A stretch of 23,926 nt of DNA from VMGX01 sp038065915. GTDB lineage: Bacteria; Patescibacteriota; Minisyncoccia; Phycocordibacterales; 21-14-all-36-13. The stretch spans positions 1 through 23,926 of the forward strand of contig JBBTPZ010000008.1 of assembly GCA_038065915.1 (NCBI GenBank), given 5' to 3'. Positions 14,052 through 20,409 of the stretch are shown piece after piece. Made by a program: the position numbers and the translations under genes. Each line of letters starts with the position of its first letter. Within the stretch, counting starts at the first letter, position 1. The notes beneath the pieces are model-generated. The model ran no database searches, had not been told where the DNA came from, and was given only the letters and a program-made list of their open reading frames with translations.

Positions 14052-14123
14052 ATGAGAACACTAAAGAATCCTGATAAAAACGCGATTCTTGTAGGTCTGT
14101 CAGTTATAAATTTCTTCATATAA
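14052..14123 (+). CDS. possible 23-aa peptide, doubtful
   Basis: An ATG frame encodes MRTLKNPDKNAILVGLSVIN followed by FFI and TAA. A TATATT box ends about 10 nt before the ATG, the same spacing as other leaderless starts here. It has no known family and could be chance or a gene remnant. The stem AAGAATC...GATTCTT inside it could equally be an RNA structure. Confidence 0.2.
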   Translation: MRTLKNPDKNAILVGLSVINFFI

Positions 14124-14206
14124 TTTTGATACCCATATAGTTTACACCAAAACAAAAAAAACGAGAAACTTAAATATCCACTTATTTTGTCCACATTTAT
14201 CTAATT

Positions 14207-14346
14207 AAATCTGTGTTTGTTATCTGCGTATATCTGCGGTTTTTTATCCCGCCTTGGCGGGATAAATCTGCGTTTACACTGTGGAATATTTTGGTTTATC
14301 AAAATAAAATTCTAAAGAATTTTTATTCCATGGGGTGAATCTGCGT
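14207..14346. repeat. ATCTGCGT/ATCTGTGT repeat cluster
   Basis: AATCTGTGTTTGTTATCTGCGT, then ATCTGCGG, AATCTGCGTTTAC twice, the last abutting the nth stop codon. The same words in reverse complement occur at 20267-20310. Confidence 0.6.
14244..14265. repeat. palindrome TTATCCCGCC-TT-GGCGGGATAA
   Basis: A 10-bp perfect stem with a 2-nt centre, embedded in the ATCTGCG repeat cluster. Confidence 0.75.
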
Positions 14347-15018
14347 TTACTTTGCTCTTGGCCAAATATTATTTGCTTGGGTATATATTTTTGTTAAAGG
14401 ATGATTCTTACAGCCATGTTTTCTCGCTCCACAAATTTCTTGACCATATTTAACGAGTTTGAAAGAAAAACTATTCCAATATTTTTTTGGTAAAATTTTC
14501 ATTAAATCTTTTTCAATTTTTTCCGGGGTTTTATTATCGGTCAAATCAAATTTAATTGATAATCTCCTGACATGTGTATCCACGACGATTCCTTCTGCAA
14601 CACCGAGTGCATTATTTAATATTACATTCGCAGTTTTTCTTCCAACCCCTGGAATTTTTAACAAATCATCCATATTATTTGGAACATCTCCACCAAATTC
14701 CCTTTTTATCATTTTTGCAGCAGATAAAATATTTTTGGTTTTGTTTTTGTAATATCCAGTTGACCTTATGTCCTTCTCAAATTCTGATTTTTTAACATTA
14801 ATATAATCGTCTAATTTTTTATATTTTTTAAACAATTTTTCTGTGACTATATTTACTCTTTCATCAGTGCATTGTGCGGATAAAATAACGGAAACCAACA
14901 ATTCCCAATTATTTTTATGACCGAGTGAAGTTCCCTGTTCGTCAGTAAATAATTTATTCAAAACTTTGGCTATTTTTACAGCTCTTTTTCTTCTCTCTTT
15001 ATTTTTTTTAGATACCAT
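14347..15018 (-). CDS. nth: endonuclease III with an incomplete Fe-S ligand set
   Basis: This DNA glycosylase/AP lyase of base excision repair removes oxidised pyrimidines. The helix-hairpin-helix IPGVGRKTANVILN (122-135) carries catalytic K128, and VVDTHVRRLS (145-154) carries D147. The family's 4Fe-4S loop normally has four Cys (C-x6-C-x2-C-x5-C); here only C196 and C203 remain, and the third position is H206. The frame extends back to a TTG at 15042, but the ATG at 15018 (MVSKKNKERR) overlaps the VKOR stop by 11 nt, a typical coupled start, giving 223 aa. Confidence 0.93.
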   Translation of the reverse strand: MVSKKNKERRKRAVKIAKVLNKLFTDEQGTSLGHKNNWELLVSVILSAQCTDERVNIVTEKLFKKYKKLDDYINVKKSEFEKDIRSTGYYKNKTKNILSAAKMIKREFGGDVPNNMDDLLKIPGVGRKTANVILNNALGVAEGIVVDTHVRRLSIKFDLTDNKTPEKIEKDLMKILPKKYWNSFSFKLVKYGQEICGARKHGCKNHPLTKIYTQANNIWPRAK

Positions 15019-15472
15019 TATTTCTCTTTTTAAAATTGACAAAAAATATAGCGCCGAAAATAAATAAGAAGATGGATATAAAGGCGGAAACCATACAATA
15101 TGTGCAAAATGCCTTAATTACAAAAATTTGTAAGTAGACAAACCATATTGACATTAAAAATCCGACAACTGTAAAGATTGATAAATATTTTAGAATTATT
15201 TCTTTTCTTTTTATAAAAGAAAATATGGAAAAAAGAAATATAAAAAAATAATAAAGAAAACCTAAAATTACAACTGGGATACCTAAAATTACAGAATATT
15301 GACTATTTAAAACGAGGTCACATCCTTCAACAATAAGACATACAACAGGACCTCCTTTAAAATGTTCTGCAATAAGAAAGACGGAGTCAATAACCCCTAT
15401 AAAACTTAAAACCATAAACAAAATTAATATGGTTGAAAAAAATTTGTTCCATGCGGTGTTATCTGTTCTCAT
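15008..15472 (-). CDS. vitamin K epoxide reductase (VKOR) family protein
   Basis: The 154-aa four-helix membrane protein has the VKOR cysteine pattern: C45 and C51 in the first extracytoplasmic loop, then LNSQYSVILGIPVVILGFLYY, and the redox centre C123-T-Y-C126 near the last helix. Bacterial VKOR reoxidises a DsbA-like thiol oxidase using quinone and so drives disulfide formation outside the membrane. No thioredoxin domain is fused here and no DsbA lies in the window. A likely client is the 24-Cys repeat protein at 20410-22140. It lies 8 nt after ackA. Confidence 0.9.
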   Translation of the reverse strand: MRTDNTAWNKFFSTILILFMVLSFIGVIDSVFLIAEHFKGGPVVCLIVEGCDLVLNSQYSVILGIPVVILGFLYYFFIFLFSIFSFIKRKEIILKYLSIFTVVGFLMSIWFVYLQIFVIKAFCTYCMVSAFISIFLFIFGAIFFVNFKKRNNGI

Positions 15473-15480
15473 TGTATATA

Positions 15481-16668
15481 TTACTTAATTGAACTAAACA
15501 CTTGTTCCGCATCTTTAAAAATTTCTTCTACTTCATCCGTAGTAACTACACTAATCTTTACAGGCAAAGTTCCGTCATCAATAAAACCATCAATGTCTAA
15601 TATATTTTTATTCTTTTCATTATCAATTTTTATTCCAAGATAATCCATTTCTGAACATATTTTTGAACGAATTATATCAGACCCTTCACCTATCGCTCCT
15701 GAAAAAATTAACATATCCAAACCATTTAATAGAGCGGAGTATGAACCTATAAATTCTTTGACATCATTCGAATAAATATCAAGGGCAAGAATAGCATTTT
15801 TATTTCCGCCACCTGCTAAACTCACAATTTTTCTAGTATCTCCTTCTCCACTAAGACCAAGTAAACCACACTTTGTATTTAAATAATCTTCTAAACCTTC
15901 AAAATTTAAATTTTCTTTTTTAGCAAAATAAATTAAAGCACCAGAATCTATATTTCCAACTCTTGTTCTCATAGTGAGTCCCTCCAACGGCGTGAATCCC
16001 ATTGATGTATTAAAACTTTTTTCGCTCTTTACGGCAGTAACACTTGAACCACTTCCTAAATGACAAATTATTATATTTTCTGGAATATTCTCGTTTTTTT
16101 TCTTCATTTTTCTAATTATTGAACTCGCAGATATTCCATGATACCCATACCTGCGAATATCATATTTCTCCGTGTCTGTCTTTTTAATGCTGTAATATCT
16201 AAAACATTCCGGTATATCAATATGAAATTTACTATCAGAAATTCCAATTAAAATACTTTCGCCAAATTCTTTCCTTAAATATTCTATTTCTTTTATTATC
16301 GGTTCTATGTGAAGAGGAGCACTTTCTTTTACTTTGACTAATTCTTTTAAATATTTTTCATCTATAATTTTATCTTCCAAAAAATATTTACCCGGAGCGA
16401 CAATTCTAAGTCCAATAACATTTATTTCTTTTTTATCTTTTAAAACCTTCTTATCTTTTAAAAAATTAAAAAAATACTCCGTTGAATTGAGAAAATTTTT
16501 TTTATTTATTTTAGATTTTTCTTTAATGCCTTTGTATGTAATTGATAATGAAAAATTCTCATCACAACATTTTTCAAAATGTGTCCAAGCTATTTTTTCG
16601 TTATCAATATAAAAACCATGTCTTTTTGACACACTTCCTGTATTTATAATTAATGTTTTTTTATCCAT
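15481..16668 (-). CDS. ackA: acetate kinase
   Basis: Acetate kinase makes ATP and acetate from acetyl phosphate. The 395-aa ASKHA-fold protein shows the phosphate-1 motif IINTGSVSKRHGF, APLHIEP (APLHNP in most), RYGYHGIS, CHLGSGSSVTAVKSEKSFNTSMGFTPLEGLTMRTRVG, LNTKCGLLGLSGEGDTRKI and FSGAIGEGSDIIR. Key Arg, His and Asn positions are mostly kept, though the sequence is divergent. It is close to phosphoketolase (17265-19649), which supplies acetyl phosphate, so no phosphotransacetylase is needed. VKOR and nth follow it. Upstream are a possible -10 (TGTTATCAT near 16697) and a perfect palindrome. Confidence 0.94.
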   Translation of the reverse strand: MDKKTLIINTGSVSKRHGFYIDNEKIAWTHFEKCCDENFSLSITYKGIKEKSKINKKNFLNSTEYFFNFLKDKKVLKDKKEINVIGLRIVAPGKYFLEDKIIDEKYLKELVKVKESAPLHIEPIIKEIEYLRKEFGESILIGISDSKFHIDIPECFRYYSIKKTDTEKYDIRRYGYHGISASSIIRKMKKKNENIPENIIICHLGSGSSVTAVKSEKSFNTSMGFTPLEGLTMRTRVGNIDSGALIYFAKKENLNFEGLEDYLNTKCGLLGLSGEGDTRKIVSLAGGGNKNAILALDIYSNDVKEFIGSYSALLNGLDMLIFSGAIGEGSDIIRSKICSEMDYLGIKIDNEKNKNILDIDGFIDDGTLPVKISVVTTDEVEEIFKDAEQVFSSIK

Positions 16669-16780
16669 AATTTATTTTTTATTAGATTACTGTAATGATA
16701 ACATTTTTTATTTTTATTTTTTATCCATTACCCAATATCCTCCGCACACAACATATACAACATACATAACATGCACAAAC

Positions 16781-16818
16781 ATTCTACTTTCTAATTCGCG
16801 CGAATTAGAAAGTAGAAT
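16781..16818. repeat. perfect 38-bp palindrome (CTAATTCGCGCGAATTAG core)
   Basis: Arms 16781-16799 and 16800-16818 are exact reverse complements. It shares the core with 3627-3670, while its outer arms differ from that copy by paired changes. It sits between the arsR-like stop and ackA and has no T tract. Confidence 0.9.
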
Positions 16819-16839
16819 ACAATAGAAAATCTCTTTAGA

Positions 16840-17106
16840 TTATTCCACTGAAAGAGCTTGTTTTATAAAAGAGTTGTTTTTATTAACCAAAAAATAATGT
16901 TGTTCCAAATTCACCTGTTCACTCTCCGCCAAACCAGCACTTTTTAATATCTGCAAATGTTTTGAAGTTGAAGTTAGAGAAAGTTTTATTTTTTCAGAAA
17001 TATCGCTCACAGTTATTTTATCTTCTTTTGATAAACATTGAATTATTGCCAATCTTCTTCTATTAGCTAAAGCTTTGTAAATTTTTTCCGCTTTTTGATA
17101 ATTCAT
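16840..17106 (-). CDS. ArsR-family HTH regulator
   Basis: This 88-aa winged-helix protein has the ArsR order: ALANRRRLAIIQCLSK, TVSDISEKIKLSLTSTSKHLQILKSAGL (helix-turn-helix) and the wing QVNLEQHYFLV. The metal-binding ELCVCDL-type cysteines are absent, so it is not an evident metal sensor and must respond to another signal. It lies between phosphoketolase and acetate kinase in the same direction, and copies of one palindrome lie on both sides of it, so it may regulate this acetate-producing group (inference). Confidence 0.88.
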   Translation of the reverse strand: MNYQKAEKIYKALANRRRLAIIQCLSKEDKITVSDISEKIKLSLTSTSKHLQILKSAGLAESEQVNLEQHYFLVNKNNSFIKQALSVE

Positions 17107-17113
17107 ATTTTAT

Positions 17114-17119
17114 AGTATA
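17114..17119 (-). promoter_or_regulatory. -10 box of the ArsR gene
   Basis: TATACT on the minus strand lies 7 nt before the ATG. No ribosome binding site is seen. Confidence 0.45.
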
Positions 17120-17179
17120 TATCTAACTAAATTTTAATTAAATATTTTTTTTAATTATTTTACTTTATACTTTCCCTAC

Positions 17180-17203
17180 TTTCTAATTCGCGCGAATTAG
17201 AAA
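17180..17203. repeat. 24-bp palindrome (CTAATTCGCGCGAATTAG core)
   Basis: A third copy of the core; arms 17180-17191 and 17192-17203 pair exactly, and further out two extra A residues break the symmetry. It lies between the phosphoketolase stop and the ArsR promoter. Confidence 0.85.
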
Positions 17204-17264
17204 AAAGTGGAATCTCTATTTTAAAAAAATTTATAATATTGAGAAAGCATTAATAATCTATTTC

Positions 17265-19649
17265 TTACCGTGCCATTTCTCTCCCTGTAGGAGATCTCCC
17301 GTAGGGATGACAATTTTCAATTTCTTCCATGTCTACTCCATGTTTTTTTATGTATTCCGTGTGTTCTGATAATTTATTTTCATATTTTTTGATGAGTTCT
17401 TCAGCTTTATTTTTTTCTACATTACCTTTTTGACTCAGCTTTCTAAACGCGTCCATCGCTAAATTGTATCTATCTGTTTTATTTCTAACATGCATATCAA
17501 ACGGCGTTGTTGTTGAACCATTCTCCACATAACCACGAATCGTAAATCTTTCAGAATCAACGCCATAATCAAATAAAACCTGTTTTATTGATTGAGGATA
17601 TCCGTGAAAATTTATTATCACGGGTTTATCACTTGTAAAATATTTATTAAATTCTTCCGCAGAAACAATTTTTCCTGTTGGACCCAAACCAGTTGGCGAC
17701 ATTGCCATTATATTTACAAATCTAATTCTAATTTGCGGTAATTCTTTTTTTATAACATCAACGGACGCCAGAGCTTCAGTGGTCAAATAATCTCCAACTG
17801 AAGCAATAACAATGTCCGGATTTTCATCGCTCGCGAAATTCCAAATCATTATTCCATCTTCCAATTCTTTTCTCGCTAATTTTGTTGTGAGCCATCTTGG
17901 TTCAACTTTTTTGCCCGCCACAAGAACATTAATTTCTTTTTTTGAAGACAACATTTTTTCAAGAACGACTAATGTGCTGTTTCCATCTGGCGGAAAATAA
18001 ACATTTACGAAATCACCCTGTCTTTGAAGCATATCATCTATAAATCCTGGATTTTGATGCGAAAAACCATTGTGTTCCTGTCGCCATCCTGATGAAGTTA
18101 AAATGTAATTAAATGAAGAAATGTCTCCGCGCCATTTTATTTCTCTCGCAATTTTTAAAAATTTCGCGTATTGGTCGGCCATACTTGAAATAATTTGTAT
18201 AAATGCCTCGTATGAAGCAAAAATTCCATGTCGTCCCGTCAAAATATAACCCTGCATCATTCCCTGCAAAGAATGTTCACTTAACACTTCCATAACTCTT
18301 CCGTCTTGTTTTAAATCCTTGTCCCAATTTTCTGTCGGCCACACAAATGCTCTTGCTGTTGTTTTAAATACTTCGTCAAGTTTATTTGAGTATGTTTCAT
18401 CCGGAGAAAATAACCGAAAATTTTTATTTTTCTCGTTTAATTCAAAAACTTCACTAATATAAAGACCCGCTCTTCTCATGCTACTTGAACCAATTGTTCC
18501 CGGAATTTCTGCGTCCTCACTAAACTTATCCACGTTTGGTAATTCTAGTAGTTTATAAACCGATTTGCCTCCCATACTATGCTTATTGTCGCCTATTCTT
18601 AAATCTTTATCGGGAACAATTTCTTTTATTTTTTCACAAAAACCTTTCTTTTTATCAAATAACTCGCCAAAATTATATGACTTCAACCATTTTTCAATTG
18701 CTTTTAAGGTTGCTGAATTTTCTTTTGCGTCAGGACCTACAACTTGATGTGAAAGACAATTTCCCTCTATTTTTTGCCCGTCTAATTTTTTTATCCCTGT
18801 CCATCCTTTGAGCGTTTTCAAAATTATCATGGGAAATTTTGGAGAAATTGTTTCGTTTCCTTTTCTTGCTTCATTTTGAATTTCCTTTATTTTTTTATAA
18901 CAATTTTCCAGTGTTTCATACATTTTTTCATAAACATTTTCTATATCGTTCCATCCATCAACTATAAATGGTTCATAACCATAACCATTGAAAAGGTTTA
19001 GAAGTTTTTCGTCTGACATTCTTCCAAAAACAGTCGGTCCTGAAATTTTATATCCGTTTAAATGAAGAATCGGCAAAACAGCACCATTTATTTGGGGGTC
19101 AATAAACTTATTTAAATGCCATGCGGTTGCCGTTGGTCCTGTTTCTGCTTCGCCGTCTCCTATAAGAGCGCATGTTATTAAATCTGGATTATCTAAAATG
19201 GAACCATAAGCTGTTGATAGAGCATATCCCAACTCTCCTCCTTCTAAAATTACACCGGGTGTTGACGGACTACTGTGACTTGGAAATCCGTATGGCCATG
19301 AAAAATTTTTTGAAATATAAGCAAGTCCGTCTTCATTTTGAGTTGCTTGTGAATAATATTTTTCAAAAGTTCCTTCAATAAATAAATTTGATTGAAGTGC
19401 TGGAAAACCGTGTCCGGGACCAAGAATAAACAAAACATTTGCTGAATATTTTTTAACAAGTGCGTTTAGGTTTGCATAAACAAAATTTATTCCGGGACAA
19501 GAACCCCAGTGACCGAGTAAGCGAGGTTTTATATCTTCCGATTTTAATTCTCTGTCTAAAAGAAAGTTGTCTTGTAAATAGATTTGTGCAACAGATATAT
19601 AATTTGCTGTTCTCGTGTATTTTTTTATTGATTCAATTGTGTTATTCAT
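17265..19649 (-). CDS. xfp: xylulose-5-phosphate/fructose-6-phosphate phosphoketolase
   Basis: This thiamine-diphosphate enzyme splits xylulose 5-phosphate (or fructose 6-phosphate) with phosphate into acetyl phosphate plus glyceraldehyde 3-phosphate (or erythrose 4-phosphate). The 794-aa protein has LLGHWGSCPGINFVYANLNAL (44-64), LGPGHG (76-81), SHSSPSTPGVILEGGELGYAL (124-144), the cofactor motif GDGEAETGP (164-172), and the C-terminal XFP domains to about 780. The start is the ATG at 19649 (MNNTIES), placed 7 nt after an extended -10; the longer reading would include the promoter. Its last ten or so residues (PYGRSPTGRE...) are encoded by a REP-like repeat. Confidence 0.97.
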   Translation of the reverse strand: MNNTIESIKKYTRTANYISVAQIYLQDNFLLDRELKSEDIKPRLLGHWGSCPGINFVYANLNALVKKYSANVLFILGPGHGFPALQSNLFIEGTFEKYYSQATQNEDGLAYISKNFSWPYGFPSHSSPSTPGVILEGGELGYALSTAYGSILDNPDLITCALIGDGEAETGPTATAWHLNKFIDPQINGAVLPILHLNGYKISGPTVFGRMSDEKLLNLFNGYGYEPFIVDGWNDIENVYEKMYETLENCYKKIKEIQNEARKGNETISPKFPMIILKTLKGWTGIKKLDGQKIEGNCLSHQVVGPDAKENSATLKAIEKWLKSYNFGELFDKKKGFCEKIKEIVPDKDLRIGDNKHSMGGKSVYKLLELPNVDKFSEDAEIPGTIGSSSMRRAGLYISEVFELNEKNKNFRLFSPDETYSNKLDEVFKTTARAFVWPTENWDKDLKQDGRVMEVLSEHSLQGMMQGYILTGRHGIFASYEAFIQIISSMADQYAKFLKIAREIKWRGDISSFNYILTSSGWRQEHNGFSHQNPGFIDDMLQRQGDFVNVYFPPDGNSTLVVLEKMLSSKKEINVLVAGKKVEPRWLTTKLARKELEDGIMIWNFASDENPDIVIASVGDYLTTEALASVDVIKKELPQIRIRFVNIMAMSPTGLGPTGKIVSAEEFNKYFTSDKPVIINFHGYPQSIKQVLFDYGVDSERFTIRGYVENGSTTTPFDMHVRNKTDRYNLAMDAFRKLSQKGNVEKNKAEELIKKYENKLSEHTEYIKKHGVDMEEIENCHPYGRSPTGREMAR
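17280..17310 (-). repeat. REP-like double hairpin, copy C (inside the xfp 3' end)
   Basis: CTCCCTGTAGGAGATCTCCC then GTAGGGA; it is related to copies at 3201-3229 and 6480-6509. It is read here as PYGRSPTGRE, one frame away from the reading in rpmE. Confidence 0.75.
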
Positions 19650-19656
19650 TCGTTTA

Positions 19657-19665
19657 ATTCTAACA
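19657..19665 (-). promoter_or_regulatory. extended -10 promoter of xfp
   Basis: TGT-TAGAAT on the minus strand (core 19657-19662) lies 7 nt before the ATG, so the transcript should begin at or within a base of the start codon. Confidence 0.6.
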
Positions 19666-19789
19666 TTTTTATTTAAAGTGTTTAAATCAAATTTGTATAT
19701 AAAAAAACACAATACAACCATTCAATTGAATTAGAGAATGGAAGGTTAACTCCAATAAAAGTTAGGGCCTCGGAGTGAAAATTATGGAT

Positions 19790-19815
19790 GAAAAAGCAAT
19801 TTTGATTGCTTTTTC
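19790..19815. terminator. intrinsic terminator after the chagasin-like gene
   Basis: GAAAAAGCAAT (19790-19800) pairs with ATTGCTTTTTC (19805-19815) around TTTG. It begins at the TGA stop of the minus-strand gene, and T runs within the arms let it work in both directions. Confidence 0.7.
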
Positions 19816-20260
19816 ATTTAATTATCACATCAAATACTTTTTGATCTATGGGGACAATATCAATTTCCCATTCGCGTAAGTAATAGAAATTTATTTTTGT
19901 TTCACCTGTTTTTAGAGCTTTAAATTGAAATACTTCTGTACTACCAGCTCCTACAATTTGTTTATCACTGTTTTGTTGGACAAAATTTTTGTTTATAAGT
20001 TCTATATAATTTTCATCAAATTTCGCAACCCATGAATAACCAGTGGTTGGATTTGATTTAAGTGGTATTTCAAAATTTCTCCTATTTTTAATTTCTACAT
20101 AATTTTTTCTCTGAATATTTTGAAGATTTTTAGCATTAGATATATCGTTTTGCTGATTTAATTCATTTGATTTTGTATCAACATTTTTATTTGGAAAAAA
20201 CATCAGACCTAAAATAACAATCACAGCTATTACAAAAAGTATGTATATTTTTTTATTCAT
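19814..20260 (-). CDS. chagasin-like (I42) cysteine protease inhibitor, membrane-anchored
   Basis: The start is the ATG at 20260 (MNKKIYILFV); the longer frame would translate an ATCTGCG repeat. The 148-aa protein has an N-terminal transmembrane anchor or signal (3-22) and a polar linker. A chagasin/I42 domain follows (about 52-148), with the loop NPTTGYSW (70-77), the G-rich loop VGAGSTEVFQF and the RPWE-like YLREWE (128-132). Such proteins block papain-type proteases by inserting three loops into the active site. It would protect the cell surface from proteases, perhaps those of a host or neighbours (inference). Confidence 0.88.
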   Translation of the reverse strand: MNKKIYILFVIAVIVILGLMFFPNKNVDTKSNELNQQNDISNAKNLQNIQRKNYVEIKNRRNFEIPLKSNPTTGYSWVAKFDENYIELINKNFVQQNSDKQIVGAGSTEVFQFKALKTGETKINFYYLREWEIDIVPIDQKVFDVIIK

Positions 20261-20266
20261 GTTAGA

Positions 20267-20310
20267 ACGCAGATTAACGCAGACAAAAAAGCACAGATCC
20301 ACGCAGATTA
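20267..20310. repeat. ACGCAGAT repeats upstream of the chagasin-like gene
   Basis: ACGCAGATTAACGCAGAC...GCACAGATCCACGCAGATTA. It is the reverse complement of the ATCTGCGT words at 14207-14346 and lies 6 nt before the gene's ATG, so this repeat forms its 5' region. No clear promoter is seen between the repeat and the gene. Confidence 0.7.
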
Positions 20311-20369
20311 AATAAAATTAATTCACCCTGTTAAATAAGAATTGAAACGATTTTTAATAAACATTAGTG

Positions 20370-20390
20370 CTTAGACATCGGATGTCCAAG
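20370..20390 (-). repeat. near-perfect palindrome CTTGGACATC-C-GATGTCTAAG
   Basis: A 10-bp arm pair around one central base, with one G-U pair on the minus strand. It lies 20 nt after the Cys-rich protein's stop. It shares the CTTGGA start with the palindrome at 11972-11996. There is no T tract. Confidence 0.7.
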
Positions 20391-20409
20391 TAAGTAGAAC
20401 TTTTTTAAA

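Larger units (their letters stand above)
13910..14346. other. 450-nt intergenic region with repeats
   Basis: Between the end of nth and the slipin promoter there is no convincing gene. It holds an imperfect inverted repeat around TATATTCTCTTA / TAAGAGTATATT (about 14020-14042), a very short open frame (14052-14123), a TTATCCCGCC-TT-GGCGGGATAA palindrome and several ATCTGCGT-type repeats described separately. Fragments of the 8876-8943 repeat recur near 14278-14338. Confidence 0.6.

Noticed and set aside
17280..17310. A possible protein motif shared by L31 and phosphoketolase (SPT...)
   Set aside because: The two are read in different frames from the same DNA repeat, so it is not a protein homology.
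19784..19880. Small plus-strand frame MDEKAILIAFSF with GGAG upstream
   Set aside because: It lies in a terminator hairpin and overlaps the chagasin-like gene antisense; the protein has no features and the GGAG match is likely chance.
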